A model generated the notes under the pieces. The model worked only from the letters and a program-made list of their open reading frames with translations, was not told where the DNA came from and ran no database searches. A program made the translations under genes and the position numbers. This document shows positions 1 to 14,245 of a DNA stretch of 64,000 bases, piece after piece (the stretch's first letter is position 1; every line of letters begins with the position of its first letter). The stretch is from assembly GCF_013373865.1 (NCBI RefSeq), contig NC_050474.1, forward strand, positions 2,628,001 to 2,692,000. The letters are read 5' to 3'. The stretch is from Monomorium pharaonis. Lineage: Eukaryota > Arthropoda > Insecta > Hymenoptera > Formicidae.

Positions 1-1936
1 GTCCGATCTTCGTTTGGCTATTTGCGAACAAGTGCAATTTTGTCGAAGGGCTTGAGGCAGAAAAATCACAGCACGGGAAAACGGGAAAGCGGAGCGTACG
101 ATGTTAAAATTTGCACAATTTTTTGTTGGATAAAAACACATTCCATTTTAGTATACAGAAATATTCTCTGTAATCTTTAAGTATTATTTAAGTATGTTAA
201 TTTAGAGATCAAATTTATGTAAAAAGTATGAGATAATCACATACTCAAATAAGAAAAAAATCTCCAGCATAGAAAAATCATGATAAAAATGAGAGGAATA
301 AATAACAAATGCTGACTACCGTGAAAATAAAATCTTACATTTCCGAATGTTTTTTACAAAACGTTTTTGAAGACCGGTGTAATTAAACGCAGATAAATTT
401 GTGCTGAGAAACAAGCGTCAGCAGAAACACACAGTAACATTTGTTCCGCACTAGTGAAGAGAAGTTTCTTCGGTCTATCTATAAATTATTTCCGAGCTGA
501 GATTCGGAAGATTCGTTCAGTACCAGTGATTCATAAAACTTTCATTCGAATCTTGGCTCTTTCCTACCTTTCTATTATCCTTTACATTGTATAACAAATA
601 GGGTTAACAGGAGGGCTTTCTGTCTGCACATCTTATCCGAGATTTTCAGGTATTAATATTTGAAGCGTGAAATTCTGCGGAAGTAACATTAAATCTGATT
701 AAACCGTGTCCTCAAATGCCCGATATTTTTGCAGCGCCCTTAATTCAACCGAGGCGAGAAAAGTGTCTGAAAATGTTGGAACTGCAGTTGGTGAGCCATT
801 TCTGGTACATGTTATGGAAGAGATGAGTGAGAGCGTTTTCTTGGCACCAAACTTCATCCTTCGATGAATTTTTAAACGTAATACCGCGTCGAGACGGCGC
901 AGAGAGATGCTTTCGAGAGGCGCGGGTGAGTAAGGATTTTCGTGCGTCGAGCATCGAGCATCCTCTTTGCGGCGTTCGGGCTGCGGGGCCGGCCAAACAT
1001 GGCATTATTATTCCATGTTAAGCACGGTTAATGCTCTCGCGGCGGTGTTGCCGACCACGCTCGTTCGGAGAAAGAGAGAAAGAGAGGGGGAGAGAGAAAG
1101 AAGAAAGTGTGAATAATCGCCGGACAAGGCCGTTCGCGCGCGAGGCGAACGAGGCTCCATTTTTTAACGAGAATAACGAGAGGCTAACAACCGCTTACTG
1201 TGCGCGTGATTGATGAAGTCGTCTAATTGTAAGAAACTCATATACACAATCTAAAACAAATATTGTATATAAAATATATACACATTTACTGTTCGTTTGC
1301 AGTAATAGAATGCGGTCTCTTGTGTCGGAAGTAGAAATAACTTTTTCCGCGATAAACCTACCGAGTCGCCGCGGGTAATTTCCAAGCTATTACAGGAGAA
1401 ATCGCATTAATCCTCCTCAATCGCAACGACAGCAATTTGCATAATGTGCAACCGGTGATCTGCCGCATTCGACGGCGCGATCGGTCACGCGGAGGGTGGA
1501 GGCGCCATTGAATTCATTTGCAAAACAAAACGGGAAAAGGTTAATGAAGAGCAAAGTTGACTTGCATCTTTCCACGCCTAGCTTACCTTACCCTACGGCC
1601 TCTATCTCACCGCATGATGACCATGCACATGAAAGGTGCTTTATGCCGCGCCACGTCCGGGGCCATTTGCCGGCAAGTTTCCATTTACGGAATCTAATAG
1701 TACAAGCCCTGTAGAAAGTCTCGCGTTTCGCTTAACCTCCAGGTTACTCTGATAAGGCGCGGTAATATTGCCCTCAATGATAATTAATTTCTACCTCTCG
1801 CAGAAATATTTCAAGGAAACGTTTACTCGCGAGAAATATATTTTTTATCATATACATACAGTAGTTTTCATCAAATTTTTTAAATATCTTTAAATTTTTG
1901 AAAAAAATTATCAACATACTTTTAAGTTTCTTTAAC

Positions 1937-1998
1937 AAATATCTATATTTCATTTTAGCAAAAGATAAAAATATCTATATTTCATTTTAGCAAAAGAT
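1937..1998. repeat. two-copy 30-bp tandem repeat
   Basis: An identical 30-base unit beginning AAATATCTAT and ending AGCAAAAGAT occurs at 1937-1966 and 1969-1998 (period 32). Perfect identity suggests a recent slippage or repair duplication. Confidence 0.9.
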
Positions 1999-3495
1999 TA
2001 GCCATCGAAAATATTAATTTCTTTTCACTTAAAAAATTCGTCGACTATTTTGGGCATTGTCTAATAATGTACGCAAATCGAACGGAATCTAGGGTCAACG
2101 AACGGCGTTATCTCAAGAGATGAACGTCATTCTCAATTAGCTCGCCAGATAATTTAACCGAGTTTTTTGGAGAGCAACTATAGTCCTTATTAAAGTCCGA
2201 TAATTAATTACGCGGTACACGCAGACAAGTAAGAATAGCGGAGCCAGCATCCGCAAACGGAGATTTCTGGTAACGGGTGTGAATTAATATTTGATCAACG
2301 ATCTAATCGCGGAATTTTCCATCTGTGTGTCGAGCGGATTCATTATTAAAATGCAGAAATTGTTTATGCATGCCGAATAACAACATTAGCCCGCGTTTGT
2401 GCTTGCTCAAGAGCTAGTGCACCAAGTATGCAAAATTGTCCGTTATTCGCTTGTGAATTTGGAGCAAGATATAAAATGCTATATTTGTGCAAAACTAATT
2501 TTCAGTATAAAACATTTTGATAATCAAACTGTTAATCACTTTTTACTATTTTTAAAAAATAACTATAAAATATACAAGGCACATAATCACTACAAAAAAA
2601 GTCACAATATTCAATCAGCCATAATATTTAAAGAAAATCTTGGATAATGTTATCACAAAACGATCGATTGCAAATACGGCAAAGAATTTATCAGAAAGAG
2701 GAATAACGACGTTTGTCGGATAAATATATTCGTTCCGTTTTAATTAACGTATACTTCGGGATTATATTTCAGGCATCCTATCATGATTATTACAGTCTGA
2801 TGGAGCGTATCTTTCTGAATCCGGAGTAAAATAAGCCTTGCTGGCACAGGACAGCTTTTCCCACGCGAGTCACTCGCACGCAAACGATCGATACGCTTTG
2901 CGCCCGGCGCCAAAACATGCGTGTTTAGTGTGCCTCTCTAAGAGCACCTGCCAAATCGTGGTCGTTCCACTCTCGTTCGTTTCTCGGCTCCGTTTGCCAG
3001 CTAGGGTCGGGCTGGGTCAAGTGATCCGGCCACTTGAGACCGCGTCCGAGATGCCACGGCGCCGACAGCTAAACTAGCTGGCGGGAATTGGACCAAAAAT
3101 ATTTCCCGAGCCCCGAGACACTCGGTAAAAAGTAGCTCGTACGCTCGTCCCAATGCGACCAATTTAATCCACCAAAGTAATCCAGTTCGATACAAGTGGA
3201 AAACAATTACGCGTCTACAAATTCGTTTTTCAAGTCGGAGACACTCTGCCATCGAATTCGATTAACCCTTAAAATACTATGTAAAAAAATACCTTCTTGG
3301 TACCATTGTGAGTCTTTCAATTCCAATCATTTGTCTTTTTCACTTATTTAAAGTGATTCAAAAAATCGATAAAAATTCTAAACATATTTTCTAGAATAAA
3401 TATCTATACTTTATTTTATAAAAAAAAAAACAATATAATTTAATTTATACCCTTGAGGTTTCGAGAAATTTTCATAGATAGAAATTAGTAAGACA

Positions 3496-3543
3496 CGGAT
3501 AGTACTTTATACCCATTGTATCCAAGTACGGATAGTACTTTAA
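3496..3543. repeat. short direct repeat
   Basis: The 15-mer ACGGATAGTACTTTA occurs twice, near 3496 and 3529, separated by about 18 bases in AT-rich intergenic DNA. No function is apparent. Confidence 0.7.
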
Positions 3544-5061
3544 GAATTAATGTAAAAAGGGAGAAATTAAACTGACGTGTAAAATGTATAATGAGTAATG
3601 TAGCTGTAACATTTTATAAAAAGTGTATACAATGTTTAGAAGGATATATAAAATAGGACGTATAAATGAGAGAATTGAAATCGAAAGTATAAATCAATGG
3701 TAATAGTGTATTATAATAAATAATATAAGAGATCAGATTAGTTCATGATTTCATTCGTTTTATTGCCTCCCCACAATAACCAATGGCTTTTAACAGTCTC
3801 GAAAGGAGCAGCGCTAATACTGAAGCTATATACAAGGCATCAACCCGATATTCGAATGATCAGATCGACAAACGATAACGCTCCGTTAGTGGACGCTAAG
3901 CCGGGGAGCAAATGCTCGGCTTTGATGAGAAAAAGACGACGAAAGGGGCTCATCCCCACGGTGATGGCGGGATTCGTCGTTTTTGCGAACTCCGGAGGAA
4001 ACCGATTTCCCGAACATTGCGCAAGCAGTCGCCTCCTTAGGCGCGATTTCCTGGAAAAGTAATTTCCCGTAGGAAATCCTCCCGACTCACCTCGAGTCGA
4101 ATAACAGTGGCTGAAAGAATCTCCGTCAGTCTGGAAGGACCTCTTGGCCATCCTGTCTAAAGGAACCCAGCAGCACTCTTGAGTAATACCACTGAAAGGA
4201 AATTATCCACTTCGTGTATTTACCCCGAGATCCTCCATCCTCTTTGTATTTACTGGAAAATTATCAACAATACGGCGAGAATTTTCGAACGTTACCAGAA
4301 TAGCGGGATCAACGTCTCTCTCCGTCGAGGAAATTAAAAATTGCGATGAGAATGCCTCAAAGTTTTGAACGAGAAATATTCTTTCCCTTTATTTGCCGTA
4401 ATAGTTCCGCGATTTCGTAATTCAATAATCTCACATTTATGGCAATAAATATAAATATAAAATAAAATTAATTTTAATAGTACACGATTAAAAGATTTGA
4501 TTTTGAATTAAAGATACATTTAAAAAAAAAAACGTTTTATTCAGATGTTATAGTTCAAACGAAAAGTCTCAGCTTGGAGCACTACAATCTCGTCAAATAA
4601 AGGGCAAGAAAGAGCCCATTGAATCACGCCGTGCGCTCGAAAGAAAAACACGCCCTGTGATTTTAGGAAAATAAATGCTCGATCATATTTCGAAAAAGGA
4701 GAACTACTTCTGACAACGCTATCGTCGCCATTATGAAGGTACTTCTACAAATTGGAAGTACTCCCGATATCAGGCCCTGCGACCATCGTCGATCGATACC
4801 ACCTCATTAATTAAAAGTCGCGAGGAGAAAAGGGAGAGAGGGAAGGAAAGAAGAGGTTGGGAAAAGGGGCGGGAAGGAGGAGAGGAGTTAGGGAAGGTAC
4901 CGCGTTGCCTACTTGAACGTTTAATAAGCTTCGGGAATTCCGGGGGAGGGAGATGCTAAAAAGGCGGCTACGAGGACGACAGAAGAAAGAGCCGGTAGCC
5001 CTAAAATTGAGAGCTGCGCGAGAACTTCAGGCACGCCGCTCCCCTAAACGGCATCCGGAGG

Positions 5062-5090
5062 ATAAAATATTTGTACTACGAGCGATCAGA
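5062..5090 (+). promoter_or_regulatory. candidate TATA plus initiator
   Basis: An ATAAAATA box at 5062-5069 is followed by TCAGA at 5086-5090. The putative +1 A at 5088 lies 26 bases from the start of the box, close to insect TATA/Inr spacing. No downstream gene was recognised, so this is a sequence match only. Confidence 0.2.
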
Positions 5091-6380
5091 CGGTTCTGTC
5101 CTGTGCCCGAAGCAGAAAGAGAGAGGTAAACTTTACATCTCAATCTCGTTCCCTCGCCTCGAACGCTCTCTCATCTCTTCATCATACTGATATGCAATAT
5201 CGTAAGTGTAGAAAAATTTATCAACGAATATTATACTGCTCCTTTTTAACTAATTTTCAAATTGCAATTTTATTGTAAATCTAAGAATAAGGAATGTGTT
5301 ATATAATTTTGCGACCCATACTTATGAAAATTCGCGATTGGACCAATACTTTTCACGAGTACAAATCTTTAATTAATAAAATTACGGTTGTGCGTTGCAT
5401 GCTGCTAATGTAAGAGATATATAACTTTCAGAAGACACTCTCTGTGTAGCCTCCTTCATGAGAATCTTATAGCTTTTCCGCAAAAGCGTGCCGTTTCCGC
5501 AATTCTAAACCGCGGCGTCGCTCGATCAAACGGAACTTCGAATGAAGCAAAACCTAACATTTCGCTCTCGCGTGTCGCCGCGGCGCACGCAACAAGTAAC
5601 TCAATCGAACGACACGTCGGGAAAGTGTCAAAAGCTCGCGTGAGCTGAAAAATTTCAGAGCGGTGGCTTTTCCCGGCCCCGGTAAAAGAGATCGCGTATG
5701 CGACGCGGCGCGACGCGACAACCGGAAATCGAGCGGTCGCCCCATGGTTATTCCATTTTGGCGTTCGCGCTTTAATTTCCCACGAGGAATCGCCTTTTAA
5801 AACTGCCCTCCCCTCGCGCGGGTAACACGTGCCGCATACATTACACGCGTGCGGCGTATTCGATGTAGCCGACTAGATAAGCAATCGATGCCGCGGCACG
5901 ATAAAACCGCTCGCGAATCGCTGGCGCTCGTATATTACCGTTGATTGCCGATAGAAAAAGACGATAATAATGCACGCTGAAAGCGCAATAATTTATGTCA
6001 ACGTATCCTGTACATAATTTTGATCCTTAACTGATCCAACGAAATGGAGTTTCGTTCATTATTGATGGAGTCTCGGCAGACAGTCTGATAAATTATGAAA
6101 AGAGAGGGTTCGGAAGATAAGACATAATTTTCACAAACCAACACACACAGACGCTTTGCAAATATATTTCGCTAATTGAGCTTGTGCACAGGTTAACAAA
6201 TTATTAAGACTCGTTTATATGCCGTATAAAATTGTCAGATTAGATTACAGAAAAAATTGAAAGTTAATTGAAAAATTAAAGTTTAAAACTTTATATAGTA
6301 ATTTTCCATCTTTTAAAAAATAAAATCGACAGCTTATACATCTTTTCGAATTTACGGCTCTTTTATCTCGCCATGTTACT

Positions 6381-6492
6381 TATATAGTACAGACGACGTA
6401 TCTCATAACTGATGTTAAGACCCCTTGTTGAATCAACAAGAAACGATGGTTCGTGGGGTTACTGCCCCTCGTCGTTACAATGAACTTAATTC
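6381..6492 (+). repeat. TATA-leader module, copy 1
   Basis: TATATAG at 6381-6387 lies 37 bases upstream of a leader that starts AGACCCC (6418) and ends about 6492. The leader aligns over about 75 bases with 7086-7161. Shared blocks include AGACCC, TTGRATCAA, ATGGYTCGTGGG, an ACTG core and CGTTAC. In copy 1 the ATG at 6446 opens a short frame starting MVRGVTAPRRYNEL. No family was recognised. Confidence 0.45.
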
Positions 6493-7038
6493 AGCATTGG
6501 AAATGCGGAATCGAGAAATCGATGTTAAAACAACGAGTCGTAATCGAACGCGTGTCGACAAAATCCCATTATCTCTCTATCGCAATAATATTTCCATTTA
6601 AAGTCCAAATCGGCGAGTTAAACTTTCACTTAGAAATATCAATACGTGTCTGTGAGTATCATTTGACGACTACTATATGTGATCAGTTGTCAGAATGTAT
6701 CTATGCGATTTTCAAGTATCTCTTAAAATATCGTAATCGATCATGCATAGACAATTCTTGTTCTCTCAAGCGCAGTCTACTCGTGAAAAATCGTTGCTTT
6801 GACATTCCCAATGATTCTTACCCTCCCCAAGACGGAATCACTAACAACTAGTGCGTCTATAGGATGCACCTCAACCGGATGATTAATGCACCGCTGTTCC
6901 GTGTTACCAAACTTTACGTAGCAATTTATTCGCAGGAAGCTACTTCGCGTAGTTGATCTCACGGCGAGAATCGAGATAGACGAAGTATCACGGCGGTGAA
7001 TACGAAAGTTCAATTGCCACGTACACGGCGTCGCGATG

Positions 7039-7161
7039 TATATAAAGTAGCTTGCACGCTATACACGGGGAACACACAGTCGGAGAGACCCTACGTTGGA
7101 TCAAGGGAAAATAATGGCTCGTGGGCCAACTGATCCCTGGCCGTTACGGCGTACTTTATTC
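7039..7161 (+). repeat. TATA-leader module, copy 2
   Basis: A good TATA box, TATATAAAG, at 7039-7047 is followed by a leader at 7086-7161 that is a diverged paralogue of 6418-6492. The ATG at 7114 opens a 19-codon frame beginning MARGPTDPWPLRR, similar at its start to copy 1. The pair could be duplicated promoters of a tiny gene, a structured RNA or an old transposon fragment. Confidence 0.45.
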
Positions 7162-7191
7162 TCGTTTCCGTGACACGTTCGTCGACGAGTC

Positions 7192-7215
7192 GTACGTACG
7201 TACGTACGTACGTAC
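7192..7215. repeat. (CGTA)n microsatellite
   Basis: About six perfect tetranucleotide CGTA repeats just downstream of leader copy 2. The tract is self-complementary and could extrude a cruciform. Confidence 0.9.
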
Positions 7216-8878
7216 ACCCCCGTAAACGACTCGCCGAACGCGCGCCGACCGTACTGGAACCGGGTGGAAGTAAATTTCGCGCTGAATTAGCAATGACTCA
7301 TTAATCGGACCGGGCACGGACGGGTAAAACCGCCGTAAGCCCCCTCCCCTCCCCCGTGTGCTTTTGTACGCAAATTTATTTTTCACGTCGCTGTTTGTCA
7401 AATTGCACGATAAATACGATCAAAAAACGATTTCACGCATGAAACTATTCGCGCGGAAATATAAATAACGTTTGCGTCGCATTTGCGATTTGATTTCCGC
7501 GAATTCATATATAATATTTGCGCACGCAGCACACACGGCGGTTTACATTTTATCGAACGCGTTTAAATGATAAACGCCTAATTAAAAAATTGAGGGCTAG
7601 TAGCTGCGTTACTCTGACACACGAACCAAGTGTGACTCAAATCTTATTTTGTTACATATAAAAAAGTTACATCGTGACTTTTGATAATTCCGCGTCCTTG
7701 TATAACTCGAGAGTATTGGCAGGTTGAGAAGCCGTATATTTTGCAAACTAAAAGAAACATCAACGAAACGCAAACACCTCACCGAGATCAGCCCCCGAGT
7801 ACAGGGATAATGCAGTCCCTGTGGGTGAAGGACGGGATTACTCGATGAAAAATTAAGCGACATGTATTAAAAAGGGCGCGGAAAGAGCTTTCGGGGCGGG
7901 AGAGTGCTTTTATCCCCCGGCAGCCGCGGCGTAGTAAGCCACCGTAGATTCGAGTGGCATCGCAGACTTCGACGAGGCGACATAAAGAAGGAAGCGAGCG
8001 GCAGGATGGGGTAATAATAATAGGAGGACAAACTTCCGCGCCGCGAGGAGAACCGGCGGCGGTGCGGAGGAGCAGAGGAGAGGTACCAGAAGAGTGCAGA
8101 GAGGCTCCATTCCACGAGACCGGGCGAGATCCCGTGGCACACCGTGGGAACGTGAGATGGAAATGGTCCGCGGAAGGATCCGTGGGCGCCAGATGCCGAG
8201 AGAGGAGAGAGGAGAGAGGCATAATAAGGACACTCGTCGAACAGGACAACAATTACGTGTTCCCGGGCGTCGGGGGAGGACGGGGAGGAGACACGCCGCG
8301 TGCCTCACGTGTCTCTTTAACCCGTTTTCATATATTCAACGAGCCCCAGCGCTTTTCTACCTCGCGGAACGAACAATGTGTGGGATAAACAATGCGCGCT
8401 CAAGGGATCCGGCGTCGCGGAATGATCTACGAACCGCGGAGCGGACGTGAATTATGGGCTCTGTCGGTGATCCTCGATTATAAGCTCGGTTAACCCGAGC
8501 TCGCAAAATATCAAAATGTCTGAACGGCAAATCACCCGTCATTGCGGAAATTTTCACGAATATTCTACGCACGCGTACACGCGAGCGAAACGGACATCGA
8601 GACGATCGTAAATATTTTAGTAACAAATATCGGATCGTGTAAAGTATCCCCTTTCCCACTCTACCCTGCAACATTGCTCCTTGTCAATATGTCAATAATC
8701 CGTGTGCCCGTCATGTCGGATAACTTTTAAATATCGTTTTCATTTTGAAATGTCCGACACGTAATTGCCGTTACCGATTCTCCACAAATACTGCAACGGG
8801 TTGTTAGCTTGACGCGTCGTTAAGAAGCTTTTGACGCAAGTAATAAAGACAGCGCGCCGCCGCAATTAAGTTTTGATT

Positions 8879-8892
8879 GAAAGAGAGAGAGA

Positions 8893-8930
<38 letters not shown>
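8879..8930. repeat. (GA)n microsatellite
   Basis: Purine-rich GA/AAGA tract. Similar GA or CT tracts occur at 9100-9132, 9242-9282, 10916-10949 and 14196-14245. GA tracts in insects can bind GAGA-type factors, but nothing else marks these as promoters. Confidence 0.85.
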
Positions 8931-8931
<1 letters not shown>

Positions 8932-9243
8932 TGGCGCGGGAGAAGTAAAGTAACCGCGATTCGCCCGTCGACTTCCACTCGGTTCACCAGATATTTCCTA
9001 TTACTGTCCGGGGTGAGAAGTTCCCCAAGAATGGAAACGCAACTTTGCCTTCGCGGATAAACGTCAAGAAGTTTAATAAGTCCACGAGAGGGAAAGGGAT
9101 AGAGAGAGAGAGAAATGAGAAAGAGAGAGAGCCGGCATCGTGACCTAGGAGATTCGATCACCAATGCGGTTGTTTACGATCGAACACGCGGAAGCAATTA
9201 ACGATAGCCCGTGATTTGATTACGAAGTTCTGAGAACCGGCGG

Positions 9244-9278
<35 letters not shown>

Positions 9279-12200
9279 ATAGGTTCCCGTTCCGTGGCAA
9301 ACTCCCGTTCCTAGCGCGAGACCAAATGATTCAATTTCAACGCGCCAGATCCGTCCGGACGTTAATTGAATGATCGAACTTTCCAACGCGTCCGACAGGA
9401 ATCGAGCGGTGGCTCTTGCAAGCGACAGACCGAAAATAAAATTTCATCATCATCATCATCACGTCGATGGACGTGCGAACGTCTCTAACGTACGTCGCGA
9501 AAGTCATTCACAGACGAACGTGGCACAATACGCGCGGTACGGCGCGGTAAGAGCGTAAAATTACAGAGCGGCAAGAGTGGCGTAATTTATGAATTTTTAA
9601 TAGAAAGCTTAAGAGCCGGAGGACTTTTTGTGCGCGAGAAATGAGATGCTTCCCGGGTTTTGCCAATGGACGAATCTACATGCGCGCCTTTGTGCGCCAT
9701 GACTCTCTTCTGGGGTGTACTTGGTATGTGCGCCAGAATGTACGATTTTAAATGCGCTCTCATGCATTTTCTTTCACAAGAGGCTTTTCTTCTCGGTGCT
9801 ACATTGTCTGCCTTTTACTTCAAGTAAACGAGCTGCCAACGAATGGAAATTAAGCGGGTTTCTTTGACAGTCCTGCGCTCTGACAAAACGCGTCATAAAC
9901 TCGTACATAAAAATGTAAGGCGCAATTTTACCCGTCACTCTATCCTCAAAATTTGTTAGACTTATTGTCAAGCACTTTCTGAAGAGCCATTTAAAGATAC
10001 CTCTAATTATATTTCGATTTCTACAATTTTCCCCTAATGAGACTCTCCACCGAATATATTGCGTTCATTATGATAGCCAGATGCATTAATACGTCAAAGC
10101 CTTTGCATCTCGTTGCAACAGTTTCCGAGAATAACACCGCGCCTGCAAATCCCTCGGGCGTCACACGTCCCGCAAGCACCATTCCCACGAAACGCTAAGC
10201 TCTAATAAGAGAGAAGTGTATTTCGAGGCTGCGAATCGTGACAGCTATGTCGAGACGAGGGCCGCGGAAAGGCGGTCTAGAGAGAAATTCGCCCCAGAGT
10301 TACTCGTGGCGAATCCGGTAAGACGAAATTTGCGCGCCAGACGTTCACGCAATACGCGCAAAACCCTGCCTGGGTGCCCAGAGTCGTGAAGAAAAATTGC
10401 ATCGACGATGCGTTCCGCGGGGATTTCATCTGAGGCTACGAACGAACTCGCGAAACTGTAATATTCCGTGCAGCGCTAAGACGACTCCTTCTCGTTTTGA
10501 TCCAGCAGAAAAATATAAGCCCGTATGTAATACGTAAAAAACAAGCTGTCCCCTCTTAATTTTCCTAGATGTTAAAATTTATGTACATTTATTCACAACG
10601 TAAATCAATTTCTTCTTAGCAAAACGTGCTGCGAATTTCCAAATATTATTCGTTGAACGAGAATAGAATGGAAAATCGGAATCGAATTATCGCAGGTGGG
10701 ATGAAAATTAACCGAGTGCCAAAGATAATTACAAATTTACATTTCTACAGACATATTTAACTCAATATTTTTTTAATTACATGAATACTATTTCTGAGAC
10801 ATTTCTTGCAATGATTTAATTATACATATATGCATAAAATCAACGTGATCATTATGATTTTATAACTGAAATATTTACGACGGTACTACATCACCTTTTA
10901 AGAATTTAATTATCAGAGAGAAAGAGAAAGAGAGAGAGAGAGAGAGATGGATTATATTAAAGAGACGCGTACGTTGATTAATCCTTTAGGAAAGCACAGC
11001 TACCCTGTACGCAGGAGGAGAAAACTTATGATACGCTAGCATTCCGCATTCAACAAACTCAAATACCGCTAAGCAAATAACGTCAGGAATGCGATGCAAA
11101 ATTTCTTAGCGCGCGCAAACACAAATTTCCTACCGATTTCGTGCAACATCATCTTTTTTTAATTAAGCGTCCACGAATAAAACGATCCAAATGCATTCAA
11201 ACTAAAGTGATTCTTTAGCACTCGTCTAGACAGCCAAATATTAATTACTCGTACATTTTTTACCTTTTTTTTTCTTAAATTCACAATGTACTGATGTATA
11301 CACTTTTAGTCACTTTGGATTAAATTTATAGTCGTTATTTGTGTCTCGAGAGAATGTTTCAAATGAAATCAGAAAGTTTCATATCTTGAAAAACGCAGAT
11401 TTTAATAATTACATTTTAAGTTCAGACTTTATTCAGAAGAATTTAGAGAAACGGAATAATGTATGATGAGACTCAAAATTCGATTAAAGCGTCACAAACG
11501 AGACAATAATTCGTAATTTCCTTATCATTTCAACTCTCGTTATGAAACGAGAGATTGCGCGAGACATCTATCTCGAAGAATAATCATCTCACAATTACAT
11601 TATTAATTGTAGAAAAGAATCGCGTTTTCCATGTTCTACGGTACCTATGTTCATGTACCTGTGCATAATAACGCGATATTACACGCAACACTGCCTACTC
11701 AGATCTCGCCGTACGAGTGAGTGATAACGGAACGCCGACCTCGCGCGAACACAGCGCGCTACAGCGCTACGCGACGCGTGACATGCGTGTTGTATTTACG
11801 CGATGATGAAAAAAAAGTCAAGCGTTTCACGATTAGATCTTCCAATAAATACGCCGAGGCTGTTTATCGAAGAAAATACTTTGCGCGCGCGATCCATTCT
11901 TTAGAATTCATTCGAGCATACGAATATTGCTATTCAAATTAAAATCTCAGAAGCATTTTTTGAAAATCTAACAAAAATGAGTTTAGTTATTTGTTCTAAT
12001 CTCTTAATCTAATTCTCTTAAAAATTCTAAAAATTATGAAATAAATTTAATTTAATTTTCCAAGTCGATCAAAATCAACGACAGAATTTATTTTAGAGGG
12101 TGCATTTTCGACGGATAAAACCTCTTCTCTCTTCTCCCTCTCTCTTATTGATGAACTTGGGGCCCCGTCTTCCGGCAAAGTGCAGTCGGATAAACTGCAT

Positions 12201-14190
12201 CGCTGTCCGGTTGCACACGTGTCTCCCACGTCCGACCTCGATACTTTGTTCGCCGAGGTGGATTATTCTCGACGGTTCGAACCGCTTCCCTTTCGGAGTG
12301 CGTTCGACCGTTTCGGACGACGAGCGCGCACGTGAAAGCCACCACAATTCCCTTCGATAAACAGCAAACGCGCACAAATGTCCATCCCCTCGCTTTCACC
12401 CGCCCTCGCGCGCGCCCTTAGTTTTCATCAATCTGAAGGTACTCTCGACGAAACGTTTGCGGCGCTCGAGAGAGTGCTATCGTTCGCTATCGTTCGGCAG
12501 TGGGCAAGATAAAAGGGCAAACAGGGAAAGAGTGAAGTGCCGACGAATCTATCTCGTGTGTGTTTCATCGGATAAAACTCCACGTTAAATGCGTGGATGC
12601 CTTATTACACAGGAAGTAAAAAGCAATTGCCAATAAAAAGTTGAACTATAGACTGATTAAGTTGTAATTGCACCAATAAGGAAAATTAATTGAACATTCA
12701 AAGAATCTTGACACGTTTATCTTTTTCCTCTTGTCAATCTATATCCTTTGCATGAAAAAAAAAAAAAAATATAAGAGTAACAAAAGTTAAAGAAAAAAAA
12801 AACTTAGAACGAGGGATCGCAGGTTAAAATTAAAGTTGCGCGCCCTACGACATCCAGCGTAAAATGTTTTTGCATCTACTGCGGTCCATTACTGCCTAAT
12901 TGCATATGCATACGGCTGCACACGCGTAAAGAATTCCAAGAACATTTGTATAATGCAAAATCCTCCGCAAATAGTCCTGCAAGTATGGCGGAAAAGTCCG
13001 ACGCATGCGAGAGACAGTACCCGGGTATTCGCGACGACGGCCGGCGGTGAGGAGTTAATTTCGCGAGAACGCATTAAACGCGCGGCGACGCGGTGCAGAA
13101 GGTGGCGGAAGGACCAAGGAACGCAATAAAGGCACTCGACTGTGGACGTTGCGGAATAAGAGGGACGAAAAGAGAGAAAGGGAGACATGTACATCGGCAA
13201 GAAACGAGCGACGATATTATCCTTCGCTTCCGCGTGGTGTTCGAGTACCGCGCGCGGAGAAATCTGATCCTCTTTTTCTTCCTTTTTGTGTGTATTGTAA
13301 AAAAAAAAAAAAATTGTCACTGACCCGTCCTACCTGCATTGTGTATATCACGCCCGTGCAAAACGTCTGACCACGCGCGAAACGCGTCCGCCGTTATACG
13401 CGCGTGCAAATATCCGATCGCGACGTCGAACGTGTTTACGTGTGCATTCTCTTCGATCTCCCTGACATTCGATATTGCAGCTTTAAAGACCGTAGCGGTG
13501 CCGCAGACCGCTATTTCGATCTGAAATATCAATTTCGCCCGCGGAAGAGCGGGCTAAGATTCGCCGAAACACATTTTCATCTTGACCGACACGCGTTTTG
13601 AGCAAAAAATAAAAATTGCTGACTTCGACCAATTTCTTTCAAAATGATACGAATATGGTGTAAAATATTAATTGAAATATTATTCTTTATGGCTGTAGAA
13701 TGTAAAAAAATTGTTTTTCTGTGAGTTTATAATAATAAAACCTATCGCACGACGTTTTATTATATATATGCAATATTCTAATTTTATTCCTTAACTCTCC
13801 CCTATCAATGTGACGTAAGTTTCTGAAAAGACGTCGGTCTAAAAATATTAAAAATCAATATTGCGTGACTCACTTTTACTTTAATACATATATATCGAAG
13901 AGATTCCAATATAGCCTAATCAATCCAATAGTAACGAAATGCCTTTATGCGGTTGTAGTGTGACGCTGATAAATATTTTTCATGTAAAAAACAATTTTCA
14001 AAATCGTAATTCTTCTAAAATAATAAATTCAATTATATACTTTATAAAGGGGAAAAAATTAACGTTTCTCTCTACATTTTTTGCTATGGAAGCTCATCTA
14101 TGTATTGTATCATGTCAGCTAAATAGCAAACGAGTAACGAGATAGCGATCGTTGCTCAATTGCATAGTCAGTCAGTATCATTACAATCAA

Positions 14191-14195
<5 letters not shown>

Positions 14196-14239
<44 letters not shown>

Positions 14240-14245
14240 CAGAGA
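14196..14245. repeat. (AG)n microsatellite
   Basis: Long AG dinucleotide tract with a few interruptions, upstream of the retrotransposon. It is followed by another G/A-rich stretch to about 14.55 kb that is probably unrelated to the element. Confidence 0.9.

Larger units (their letters stand above)
1..6380. other. intergenic, no gene found
   Basis: No reading frame here shows recognisable protein similarity, and the few frames of 60-130 codons have biased composition and no splice logic. Visible content is scattered CpG-rich patches (about 900-1200, 2830-3250, 4800-5160, 5500-5950) in AT-rich DNA, a 30-bp tandem duplication near 1.95 kb, a repeated 15-mer near 3.5 kb and a possible TATA/initiator pair near 5.07 kb. 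It could be distal regulatory DNA or part of a very long intron of a gene outside the window. Confidence 0.5.

Noticed and set aside
7788..8450. Overlapping frames of 91-154 codons on both strands
   Set aside because: CpG-rich sequence open in many frames at once, Ser/Arg-rich translations, no family similarity and no splice logic.
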